A stretch of 12,209 bases of DNA from Balneolaceae bacterium UBA2956 (GTDB lineage Bacteria; Bacteroidota; Rhodothermia; Balneolales; Balneolaceae). The position numbers and the translations under genes were made by a program. The stretch lies in NCBI GenBank assembly GCA_002348545.1, contig DEBM01000038.1:1-12209 (forward strand), in the 5' to 3' direction. The stretch's first letter is position 1, and each line of letters opens with the position of its first letter. Below the pieces are notes generated by a model, which worked only from the letters and a program-made list of their open reading frames with translations, did no database searches and was not told where the DNA came from. Positions 1 to 7,540 of this stretch are shown here, one piece after another.

Positions 1-231
1 TATGTAGTAGCAGGCCCTGCCTTTAATAATGGTAAATTTTACATGTTAGATGTTACTGACCCAGCAAATGCGACTCTAGTTCATGAGTTAGGACCTATAG
101 GAAATAATACAAATGGTAATAACACAGGTGGAGTGGTGTTTGATGATGCAACGGGGAAACTCTATATCATGGATACCAACAACGCTATTGCTGCATACAG
201 TATGTCTGACTTTGTGGATATGCCAGTGATC
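1..231 (+). repeat. Propeller-like repeat unit, copy 1 (5' truncated)
   Basis: This is the tail of an intragenic duplicated unit whose second copy is at 718-948. Both copies read xGPAFxxGKFY, then GPxGNNTNGNNTGG, then LYxMDTNNxxAAY. Copy 1 is cut by the window edge. The spacing between equivalent points is 717-720 bp, implying a repeat period of about 240 residues. It encodes part of the probable beta-propeller region of the secreted protein. Confidence 0.85.
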
Positions 232-3200
232 AGTGGTGGAATCTTCGCATTCAACCAGATCAAAGCTACTGTTGATGGTCAAATCTTTACGGCTAACCTA
301 GCTATAAATGGTGAGTCTAGAATCTATCGATGGGCGGATGAAACAGCTGAACCTGAGTTGGTATTTGCTGGTGAGCTAGGAGGACGTCTAGGTGATTCCT
401 TTGGTGTTTATGGCGAAGATGACAAGGTTCGGGTACTTCTGAGTGGAACTGGTGCCGATAAGGTCGAGGTTTTCGATTGGGATGGCTCAGCTATGGTTCA
501 TGCTGCAACTTTTCCTGTTGATGCAGGAGCGGCTCGTGGTGGCTTTTCTTCTCATGTATTTGAGGATAGTGTACTTATAACGGGTACTGGTACTGCACCT
601 AGACTTATGAACTTAACCGATGGTGGATTAAGTCCTAATATAGTGTCAGTCGGTATAGATCAGACAACTTTAAATTCATCTATGTTAAATGATTTTGCTT
701 TCATTGACGGAGAATTTATTATTGTAACAGGTCCTGCTTTTACTGATGGTAAATTCTATATCTCAATTCCTGGTGAAGATGATCATACACTTGAGAATGT
801 TGGAGAAATAGGTCCATTAGGAAATAACACAAATGGTAATAATACAGGTGGTGTTATTTTTAATGAAATGACTGGTCATTTGTATTTAATGGATACTAAT
901 AATCAATTAGCAGCCTACAATATCTATGATTTCATGCCGGAACCAGGTCCAGCTGCAAATTTAATATTCTCGGAATATATAGAGGGATCTAGTAACAATA
1001 AGGCGATAGAAATTGCTAATATGGGCCAATTTGAAGCTGATCTTGCTCAATATAGAATAGCTCAATCCGTTAATGGTAAAGGATGGCAGTATTACCACCA
1101 GTTTCCCATTGATGCTTACATTGAGCCAGGTATTCCTTATGTGTTATTAAATAGTTCAGTCCATGATACTCTATTCGATAAAGACCTTGCTGATGAGGTA
1201 TTAGATTATCCTTCAGTTGTTCATCATAATGGTGATGACGCAAGGGCAATTATTCGAGTTGTGAGAGGGGATACTACTTTATTAGATGTATTTGGAGATC
1301 CAGACAATGATCCAGGTTCTGGTTGGGATGTAGCAGGTGTTAGCGCCGCTACGAAAGATCATACTTTGGTTAGAAAAGGTAATGTTACTCAAGGGGTTAC
1401 TGAACCTTTACTTTCTTTTGGTAGTGACGAAGCGAGTTCAGAATGGGAAGTAAGACCTAAAAATGATTTTAGTGATTTAGGTTATCATGGATCATCTGGG
1501 CCAACTACAGTAATGTTCACAGTAAATACATCAACTATGCCAGATACTCTTCAAGATTACCATTTTATGCAGATAAGAGGTGGTTTTGTTGGACCTGATG
1601 TTGATGATGCTGCTTCTTCTGGTATGATTACTTGGGATTCAGCGTCAAGACATATGTATAATGAAGGTGGTGACTATTGGTGGGCTGACTTCCCAATGTC
1701 TCCTGGAGACACATTGAATTATAAATTCTGGGCTGGAGTAGATCCTGAAACACCACTAATTAATGGTAGTGAGCAAGGTTGGGAATCTGGAGGCAATAAT
1801 CAATTCATTCTTCCTGCTGATTTTGCTGAAGGAGACACAGTTGTTGCTCTCCAATTCTATGAAACCAGAGAAGCTCCATATACATCTCATGAAGATAGTA
1901 TATCATTGTATTTCAAAGTCAACATAGGTGCAAAAGCACAATTAGGTGACTTTGATCCAGACAATGATATTATTGGAGTTAGGGGAAGTACCGAATTTAT
2001 TGGTAACTGGGGATCAACATTAGCTTTAAACCAAACTAGTAGTCAAGGTGATAACTTGTTCTATGGTGGTCAAGCTACAGTGCATAAAGATAGTTTGGTC
2101 AATTTTACTAACCCTATTGAATATAAATTTGTGATTGAACATTCAAGTGGTGAAGTAACCTGGGAATCAACAGCTAATAGAGTCTTCAATATGCCAGATT
2201 CAGATTCAACAATGCACTGGGTATTCTTTAATAATGAACCTCCAACAGATGCCGAAATATTAAGTACTACTCTTAACTTTGAAGTTAATGTAGGTATTTT
2301 GGAAGGTTTAGGTTATTTCAATTCATCTATTGATACTGTATTTGTTCGTGGTAGTTTCAATAGTTGGGGTACAAATAACGAAATGGCCTTTAATTCATTT
2401 TCAGGCACATATGAAGAAACAGGAATACCTTTCACAACAACTGTTGGTGCAGAAGTTGGATATAAATATTATATCAAATGGGATGCATCTAGGGATGATG
2501 AATCAAGCACAAATTATCTTGCAGGAATCACCCATGATGGATCAGGTTGGGAAGAACCAGGTGTAACAGGTGGTGGTGACCGTTTCTTCCAAATGGTTGA
2601 AGGCGCTGACCAACCTAAGCGTTCTGAATTCTTCAATGGAGTTGATCCAAAAGCACTGTTAACGTCAAATAATGTAGAAAGTGGTGCCATATCAGTTACC
2701 TTTTCGATTGATATGAGCCCAGCTGTTCAACATACTTCACAGCCATTTGATGCTTCAAATGATTCAGTCTACCTGTATGTTGATACACCTTTCTTTGCAT
2801 TAACAAATGATATATCAGTGCCTGGCGATGGTGGTGCAAACTTCCTAAACATTACTGATGAAGAGCGTGAATCACTTAGATTCACAGATGAGAATGGTGA
2901 CATGGTGTATGAGCTTACTTTAGAGCTCAAATTGCCAACACTCAATCATATGGGATTCCGAATAGCCTACGGTGAACCTACTTCTGCCGACGGATCATTA
3001 TTTGCACACGGTAGTGGTTTTGCTGCTGGTAGAAGACACTATCAATACGTTCAACCTATAGTCTCTAATGAAGGCGCTGTTACATGGCCTAGTTCATTCA
3101 CAATGCCAACATTGACTTGGAAAGCAGAAGATTTAGATTGGGAAACTCCGCCTGATTACAATACCCCAACAACATCTTCTGAAGAGGAAATTGAAATCGT

Positions 3201-3468
3201 TGATCAATATGCTTTAAATCAAAACTATCCCAACCCATTTAACCCGACAACTAACATAAGCTTTAGTCTAAAAGATGCAGCTCCTGTTAAGTTGACAGTT
3301 TATAACCTATTGGGTCAAGAAGTTGCCACCTTGATTAGTGGAAAAGTTATGAATGCAGGTACTCATACTGTCGCGTTCAATGCTTCTTCCATGTCATCAG
3401 GTGTATACATCTATCGCCTTGAAGCAGGTAGTTTTGTAAGCAATAAACGAATGACACTAATAAAATAA
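1..3468 (+). CDS. T9SS-secreted modular starch-binding surface protein (5' partial)
   Basis: The frame is open from base 1 (reading YVVAGPAF) to the TAA at 3466-3468, so the start and signal peptide lie upstream; the ATG at 43 is internal. At least 1155 residues remain, numbered here from base 1. Residues 1-78 and 240-316 are two copies of one propeller-like unit. The segment between them contains IYRWADE and GRLGDSF and resembles the DUF4623-type beta-propeller family (from memory, moderate confidence). Residues about 319-497 are a lamin-tail domain (LIFSEYIEGSSNNKAIEI). Four beta-sandwich modules follow at about 503-623, 634-747, 757-888 and 897-1045. The second matches the CBM20 pattern (GNW, EYKFV, VTWES, NRVF) and the third has VRGSFNSW. 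Residues 1069-1155 are a T9SS type A sorting domain. No catalytic domain is visible. The likely role is capture of starch-like glucan at the cell surface, analogous to SusE/SusF. Starch binding is inferred from the CBM20 match and the amylase neighbours; the propeller and lamin-tail functions are unknown. Confidence 0.85.
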   Translation, partial: YVVAGPAFNNGKFYMLDVTDPANATLVHELGPIGNNTNGNNTGGVVFDDATGKLYIMDTNNAIAAYSMSDFVDMPVISGGIFAFNQIKATVDGQIFTANLAINGESRIYRWADETAEPELVFAGELGGRLGDSFGVYGEDDKVRVLLSGTGADKVEVFDWDGSAMVHAATFPVDAGAARGGFSSHVFEDSVLITGTGTAPRLMNLTDGGLSPNIVSVGIDQTTLNSSMLNDFAFIDGEFIIVTGPAFTDGKFYISIPGEDDHTLENVGEIGPLGNNTNGNNTGGVIFNEMTGHLYLMDTNNQLAAYNIYDFMPEPGPAANLIFSEYIEGSSNNKAIEIANMGQFEADLAQYRIAQSVNGKGWQYYHQFPIDAYIEPGIPYVLLNSSVHDTLFDKDLADEVLDYPSVVHHNGDDARAIIRVVRGDTTLLDVFGDPDNDPGSGWDVAGVSAATKDHTLVRKGNVTQGVTEPLLSFGSDEASSEWEVRPKNDFSDLGYHGSSGPTTVMFTVNTSTMPDTLQDYHFMQIRGGFVGPDVDDAASSGMITWDSASRHMYNEGGDYWWADFPMSPGDTLNYKFWAGVDPETPLINGSEQGWESGGNNQFILPADFAEGDTVVALQFYETREAPYTSHEDSISLYFKVNIGAKAQLGDFDPDNDIIGVRGSTEFIGNWGSTLALNQTSSQGDNLFYGGQATVHKDSLVNFTNPIEYKFVIEHSSGEVTWESTANRVFNMPDSDSTMHWVFFNNEPPTDAEILSTTLNFEVNVGILEGLGYFNSSIDTVFVRGSFNSWGTNNEMAFNSFSGTYEETGIPFTTTVGAEVGYKYYIKWDASRDDESSTNYLAGITHDGSGWEEPGVTGGGDRFFQMVEGADQPKRSEFFNGVDPKALLTSNNVESGAISVTFSIDMSPAVQHTSQPFDASNDSVYLYVDTPFFALTNDISVPGDGGANFLNITDEERESLRFTDENGDMVYELTLELKLPTLNHMGFRIAYGEPTSADGSLFAHGSGFAAGRRHYQYVQPIVSNEGAVTWPSSFTMPTLTWKAEDLDWETPPDYNTPTTSSEEEIEIVDQYALNQNYPNPFNPTTNISFSLKDAAPVKLTVYNLLGQEVATLISGKVMNAGTHTVAFNASSMSSGVYIYRLEAGSFVSNKRMTLIK
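718..948 (+). repeat. Propeller-like repeat unit, copy 2
   Basis: Second copy of the unit at 1-231. The DNA at 819-851 matches 99-131 over 33 bases with two mismatches, both silent T/C changes in AAY codons; outside this core the copies differ much more. The encoded GNNTNGNNTGG motif is itself an internal near-duplication (NNTNG followed by NNTGG). Such Asn/Gly-rich loops could bind metal or shape a blade turn, but nothing here proves that. Confidence 0.85.
955..1491 (+). other. Lamin-tail (LTD) domain within the secreted protein
   Basis: The segment begins LIFSEYIEGSSNNKAIEI, the typical opening of bacterial lamin-tail domains, and continues through a GDDARAI core to WEVRPKNDFSDLGYHG. LTDs occur in many secreted bacterial proteins, often beside nucleases or carbohydrate-binding modules, and are thought to act in surface or substrate attachment. 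Its role in a starch-associated protein is not known. Confidence 0.75.
1507..3135 (+). other. Four tandem starch-binding-like beta-sandwich modules
   Basis: Each module opens with a similar strand: VMFTVNTS near 1512, LYFKVNIG near 1909, LNFEVNVG near 2275 and VTFSIDMS near 2698. The module at about 1900-2241 has the CBM20 features: a VRGS strand, GNW, EYKFV, then WES and NRVF. The first and third share a GWE...GG(N/D)..F element near their ends. The fourth (2689-3135) is the most divergent. Aromatic residues such as W in GNW, WE and SFNSW would be the expected glucan-stacking positions. Tandem binding modules usually raise avidity for insoluble or branched glucan. Assignment of modules one, three and four to a CBM family is tentative. 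Confidence 0.65.
3205..3465 (+). other. T9SS type A sorting domain (C-terminal) of the binding protein
   Basis: This segment carries NQNYPNPFNPTTNISF, then LTVYNLLGQEVATL, then SSGVYIYRL, and ends MTLIK: the canonical Por secretion C-terminal signal. The family directs export across the outer membrane and usually surface anchoring with removal of the signal. It is homologous over its whole length to the tail encoded at 7277-7537, so both proteins should use the same secretion machine. Confidence 0.95.
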
Positions 3469-3483
3469 ATTCTAGTAATTATC

Positions 3484-3507
3484 GAGCTGATGATTTGAAT
3501 CAGTTTT
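3484..3507 (+). terminator. Weak hairpin plus T run after the binding-protein gene
   Basis: CTGAT (3487-3491) pairs with ATCAG (3499-3503) around a 7-base loop. The stem can be extended by one A-T and two G-T pairs and is followed by TTTT. It lies 15 bases after the stop codon. The stem is short, so this is a possible secondary terminator next to the stronger hairpin at 3530-3555. Confidence 0.3.
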
Positions 3508-3529
3508 ATGTTATTTGAAAGTCTTAACT

Positions 3530-3555
3530 CACAGAGGCGTTGAAAGGCCTCTGTG
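3530..3555 (+). terminator. Strong hairpin between binding-protein gene and lacI-type gene
   Basis: CACAGAGGC (3530-3538) pairs perfectly with GCCTCTGTG (3547-3555): nine pairs around an 8-base loop, 62 bases after the stop codon of the upstream gene. The flank is only moderately T-rich (TAATTAA), so it is not a textbook intrinsic terminator; such hairpins commonly sit at gene ends in this group. It probably ends or attenuates the upstream transcript and separates it from the regulator. An operator role cannot be excluded. Confidence 0.6.
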
Positions 3556-3583
3556 TAATTAACCCAATTAATAAAACACACAA

Positions 3584-4585
3584 TTGGCTTCGACCATTTA
3601 CGACATAGCAGCTAAAGCAGGTGTAAGTATTGCTACGGTTTCTAGGGTATTTAACCAGAGTACGAACGTTTCCCAGAAGACTCGGAATAAAGTACTAAAA
3701 GTTGCCGAATCAGTAGGGTATCATCCTCAAGCATATGCACAGGGTTTAGCTAGTAAAAAGCTAAATACTATAATGGCAGTGGTACCGATTATTTCGAATT
3801 ATTTCTTTATGGAAATATTGGGGGGTATTCAAGATAAACTTACTAAGTTGGGTTACGATCTAAGTATTTTTAATGTTACAGGTGCGGGGGATGTTTTTTT
3901 TGAGCAGGTCGAACATGTGATTCGACGCCGAGCCGCAGAGGGATATCTTTTTATTTCGATTCATTTACATCCCGATCAGTGGGATAAACTGCAAAAGTAC
4001 CCAGTATCCATCACTCTTGTTGATGAGTTTTACGAGGGTTTCGATTCGGTATCTGTAGATAATGTGCAAGGTGCCTATACCGCTACTAAAACTTTCTTAG
4101 ACGCTGGATATAAAAAGGTAGGAATGATATCAGCACTAGAGACTTCAAAGCCAATCAAAGATCGTATAAAAGGCTATAAATTGGCATTTGAAGATTCTGG
4201 ACATATTTTTGATTCTAGTTTAATTATCTCAGGAGACACGGACTATCGAGATGGATTTACTGAGCGAGGAGGATACACAGCTATGCAGCGAATGAACAAA
4301 GTTCATCCTACATTGGATGCCTGTTTTTGTTCATCAGATATCCAAGCAGTTGGTGCACTAAAAGCTATGGAAGACTTGGATATTTCTATACCATTGATTG
4401 GCTACGATGATATAGAAATTTCGGAATATATTGGATTATCTACAGTTCGTCAACCAATGCGAGATATGGGATATATTGCCACTCAGACTTTAATAGAAAG
4501 AATGAATAATGAGGAAAAGGCTATATCTCAGACAATGTATTCACCGAAGTTAATCCTTAGAAAATCGACCAATGGGATTGTCTAA
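3584..4585 (+). CDS. LacI-family transcriptional regulator
   Basis: A 333-residue protein of usual LacI/GalR length. Residues 3-25 form the DNA-binding helix-turn-helix (TIYDIAAKAGVSIATVSRVF), and residues about 50-60 (YAQGLASKKL) form the hinge that enters the minor groove. Residues 61-330 form the periplasmic-binding-protein-like sugar-sensing domain, with KDRIKGYKLAF, IGYDDIEISEYIGLSTVRQP and a final ILRKST. The start is TTG at 3584: an in-frame TAA at 3572-3574 leaves no other start ahead of the HTH, and no clear Shine-Dalgarno precedes it. The gene is 63 bp ahead of three GH13 genes in the same direction. It therefore most likely controls this locus in response to maltose, a maltodextrin or a related sugar; effector and repressor/activator sign are inferred. 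Bacteroides sus loci use the unrelated SusR instead. Confidence 0.95.
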   Translation: MASTIYDIAAKAGVSIATVSRVFNQSTNVSQKTRNKVLKVAESVGYHPQAYAQGLASKKLNTIMAVVPIISNYFFMEILGGIQDKLTKLGYDLSIFNVTGAGDVFFEQVEHVIRRRAAEGYLFISIHLHPDQWDKLQKYPVSITLVDEFYEGFDSVSVDNVQGAYTATKTFLDAGYKKVGMISALETSKPIKDRIKGYKLAFEDSGHIFDSSLIISGDTDYRDGFTERGGYTAMQRMNKVHPTLDACFCSSDIQAVGALKAMEDLDISIPLIGYDDIEISEYIGLSTVRQPMRDMGYIATQTLIERMNNEEKAISQTMYSPKLILRKSTNGIV

Positions 4586-4648
4586 TAATCAGAGGAGTTT
4601 ACAATTAAATAGCAATGCCCCAGTTCTTCAGACTACTCATCAAATTTT

Positions 4649-7540
4649 ATGTATTCGACTCGCTCATTATTTTTTAGCCTTGTTGCTCTAATTTCCACTA
4701 CTGTAAATGCACAAGTGGTGAGCTTTGAGCCAAACTTTGCTACACAGTATGATTCTGTTACCATATATTTCGATGCTACACAAGGAAATGGAGCATTAGC
4801 AGGATTTTCTGGACGTGTATTCTTACATACCGGAGTTATTACCTCTGAAAGCAGTAGTGGAAGTGACTGGAAATATGTCCCTGCTGGTTGGGAATCTTAT
4901 CCAGCAAATCTTGAAGCGGAGCAGGTAAGCGAAAATCGTTGGAAATTTACTTACGCCCCAGATATTCGGACCTTCTTTGGTATTACAGGAACTACTGAAG
5001 AAGTTCTTGAGATTGCTATGTTGTTTAAAGGTACAAGAACCCTATCAGGAGCACCTTTATCGGTAGGTCGGGATAAAGGAAATAGTGATATTTTTGTAGA
5101 ATTAAGTACCGGCGGTGTAGAAGTTCGTTTTGTGAAACCAGCAAATGAGCTAAGGCTTATAAAAGAATCCGATTCCTTGCAAATTATAGGGCTTGGCAGT
5201 GTTACTACTGGAAGCTTACAATTGAGTTTGTATGAAGATGAACAATTAGTTGAGCAGACCACTAATGATACAATAGCTTACATGTTTAGGCCCAGCAAAA
5301 GTCAGGAAGAGGTGGTTTTTTCGTTAATTGCTGATAATGGAGAAGGTCTAAGTGACACTACCAAAACTATGGTAATTGTACGAGCTGATCAACATATTAA
5401 TAATCCTAGGCCTGCAGCAACCCGCGACGGGATTAATTATCTCTCGAATAATTCGGTTCGGTTATCCCTTTTTGCCCCCTATAAAGAATTTGTATATGTA
5501 TTAGGAGATTTTAACGATTGGTCACCTTCGGCTGATTATCTAATGCACAAAGAAATACATGGGGCAGATAGTACTTGGTTTTGGCTTGAAATTGAAGACT
5601 TACTCCCAGGTCAAGAATATGCATTTCAGTATTTAGTCGATGGTGATCTTAGAATTGCAGATCCCTACAGTGAACTTACCCTACACCCCGAAGATGATCC
5701 GTACATTCCATCAAGTATATATCAAGATATCCCAGTCTATCCCTATGGAAAAACAAGTTTTTCTGTGGGTGTACTCCAGCCAGGTGCCGATGAATATAAC
5801 TGGAATGTGACGAATTATGAACGCCCAAAAATTAAAGATTTAGTGATTTATGAGCTTCTTATAAGGGATTTTCTTTCCAAACATAGTTATCAGACTTTGA
5901 TAGATACCTTGGATTACCTAGATCGACTTGGGGTAACGGCGATTGAACTAATGCCGGTTAATGAATTTGAGGGTAATTTGAGTTGGGGATATAACCCAGC
6001 TTTCCATATTGCACTGGATAAATATTATGGCACACAAAACGCATTTAAGGCTTTCATAGATGCGGCACACTCAAGAGGAATAGCTGTCATACTGGATGTA
6101 GTTTTGAATCATGCATTCGGGCGAAGTCCAATTATTCGCCTGTGGAACGAAGGGGAATATGGAGCGCCCAAAAGCGAAAATCCTTACGCAAATAGCATTG
6201 CAAAACACCCTTATAATGTGGGTTATGATTTAAATCATGAGAGTCCAGCAACCCGGTATTTTTCTAAACGTGTTATGCAATATTGGTTGGAAGAATACAA
6301 AATTGATGGCTTTCGCTTTGATTTGAGTAAGGGTTTTACCCAAGTGGATAATTTAAACAATGTAGGGGCATGGGGCAGTTACGACGCCTCTAGAATTGCT
6401 ATATGGAAAGATTACAATAATTTTATACGATCTATTGATAGCACAGCTTATGTCATTTTGGAGCATTTTTCTGACAATTCTGAAGAAAAGGCATTGGTTA
6501 ATGAAGGAATGCTTGTTTGGGGCAATATGAATCATGAGTATAACGAAGCTACTATGGGATATAATTCAGATTTAAGGGGTATTTTAGCTAGTCAAAGAGG
6601 CTTTTCGCAACGAAATTTAATTGGCTATATGGAAAGTCATGATGAGCAATGGTTAATGTTCAAAAACATTGCCTTTGGAAATTCATCTGCTGACTACAAC
6701 ATTCGGGATTTGCCCACAGCTTTAGACCGTATGAAGTTGGCCGGAGCCTTCTTTTTTACATTACCAGGTCCTAAAATGTTGTGGCAATTTGGAGAACTTG
6801 GATATGGCTATGGTGATTATGGTGAACAGTGTTTGAATGATGCTAGCTATTGCCCATCCTTTGCCCCAGGTCGTACGGCTGTCAAGCCCATCAGATGGGA
6901 TTATAGAGACGACGCTGAACGCTACGCACTTTATGAAACTTGGGCTAACATCATAGCCCTTCGAAAAGCTTCTCTCGCCTTTACTTCACCTGAAAGCTTT
7001 ACCCATCAACTACAAACTTCCACTAAAATTATTCGACTAAGTCATGGAGAGGAAAAAGTAGTTATTGTAGGGAATTTTGGGGTAAATACTGTGTTTGGTA
7101 CAATCAATTTTCCTGAAGATGGGCAATGGTTCGACTATCTCAATATGACTGTAAAGCAAGTAATTCAGGGATCTTTAGAATTAGATTTAGCGCCTGGGGC
7201 TTTTCACATATTTACCAGTACTGATTTCTCAGGATTAGTGACTTCTAGTGAGAGTCGAGAGATCTTGCAGGTAAAAGATCAATTTAAACTATATCCAAAT
7301 TATCCAAACCCATTTAACCCAAGTACGCAGATTTCATTCAGTTTAGCCGAGCATGGTGCTACTACCTTACGGATTTATGACCTCCTTGGGCGTGAGGTAG
7401 CTACCCTTGTAAATGGGCAGTTGGCCCCAGGTAATCATACTGTAAATTTTATAGAATCAGGGCTTTCAAGTGGAATTTATTTTGCACGTCTAGTGCAAGG
7501 TTCAAATACACAAACCCAAACTATCACTCTTGTAAAATAA
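4649..7540 (+). CDS. T9SS-secreted GH13 alpha-amylase-family glycoside hydrolase
   Basis: A 963-residue secreted enzyme expected to hydrolyse alpha-1,4-glucan. Residues 1-21 are a Sec signal peptide (ending VNA, cut before Q). Residues 22-160 form a beta-rich N-terminal domain (TIYFDATQGNGALAGF) of the kind seen ahead of Bacteroidota amylases. Residues 265-345 are a CBM48/E-set-like module (VYVLGDFNDWSP, YLVDGDLRIADP). The GH13 barrel spans about 393-780: region I ILDVVLNH (481-488), region II GFRFD with nucleophile D558, region III ILEHF with acid/base E605, region IV MESHD with D665. All catalytic residues are intact. Residues 877-963 are a T9SS sorting domain. The only two cysteines seen, C728 and C735, could form a loop disulfide. 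ATG 4649 is chosen because it gives the signal peptide; no Shine-Dalgarno sits at normal distance. The product is probably surface-displayed, doing the initial cut as SusG does in Bacteroides. The exact GH13 subfamily is not resolved. Confidence 0.93.
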   Translation: MYSTRSLFFSLVALISTTVNAQVVSFEPNFATQYDSVTIYFDATQGNGALAGFSGRVFLHTGVITSESSSGSDWKYVPAGWESYPANLEAEQVSENRWKFTYAPDIRTFFGITGTTEEVLEIAMLFKGTRTLSGAPLSVGRDKGNSDIFVELSTGGVEVRFVKPANELRLIKESDSLQIIGLGSVTTGSLQLSLYEDEQLVEQTTNDTIAYMFRPSKSQEEVVFSLIADNGEGLSDTTKTMVIVRADQHINNPRPAATRDGINYLSNNSVRLSLFAPYKEFVYVLGDFNDWSPSADYLMHKEIHGADSTWFWLEIEDLLPGQEYAFQYLVDGDLRIADPYSELTLHPEDDPYIPSSIYQDIPVYPYGKTSFSVGVLQPGADEYNWNVTNYERPKIKDLVIYELLIRDFLSKHSYQTLIDTLDYLDRLGVTAIELMPVNEFEGNLSWGYNPAFHIALDKYYGTQNAFKAFIDAAHSRGIAVILDVVLNHAFGRSPIIRLWNEGEYGAPKSENPYANSIAKHPYNVGYDLNHESPATRYFSKRVMQYWLEEYKIDGFRFDLSKGFTQVDNLNNVGAWGSYDASRIAIWKDYNNFIRSIDSTAYVILEHFSDNSEEKALVNEGMLVWGNMNHEYNEATMGYNSDLRGILASQRGFSQRNLIGYMESHDEQWLMFKNIAFGNSSADYNIRDLPTALDRMKLAGAFFFTLPGPKMLWQFGELGYGYGDYGEQCLNDASYCPSFAPGRTAVKPIRWDYRDDAERYALYETWANIIALRKASLAFTSPESFTHQLQTSTKIIRLSHGEEKVVIVGNFGVNTVFGTINFPEDGQWFDYLNMTVKQVIQGSLELDLAPGAFHIFTSTDFSGLVTSSESREILQVKDQFKLYPNYPNPFNPSTQISFSLAEHGATTLRIYDLLGREVATLVNGQLAPGNHTVNFIESGLSSGIYFARLVQGSNTQTQTITLVK
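7277..7537 (+). other. T9SS type A sorting domain of the GH13 enzyme
   Basis: It contains NYPNPFNPSTQISFSL, then LRIYDLLGREVATLV, then LSSGIYFARL and a terminal ITLVK. It is a clear homologue of the tail at 3205-3465, sharing the YPNPFNP, LLG(Q/R)EVATL and SSG(V/I)Y blocks. It predicts outer-membrane translocation of the amylase by the type IX system. Confidence 0.95.

Noticed and set aside
2330..2566. Second-frame + strand open frame inside the binding-protein gene
   Set aside because: It overlaps the CBM-like module region whose own frame has clear domain patterns; the alternative translation shows none.
3556..3570. TAATT-AACCC-AATTA inverted repeat just ahead of the regulator
   Set aside because: The arms are only five AT-only bases in AT-rich DNA, and it lacks the central CG typical of LacI-family operators; chance is likely.
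4615..4677. 20-codon frame that could be a leader peptide ahead of the amylase
   Set aside because: The nearest Shine-Dalgarno-like site is about 17 bases away, the product has no attenuation-type codon run, and it overlaps the amylase signal peptide out of frame.
4951..5262. Antisense open frame of 103 codons inside the T9SS amylase gene
   Set aside because: It is fully contained in a well-supported gene on the other strand, with a low-complexity Ser/Lys-rich translation and no family resemblance.
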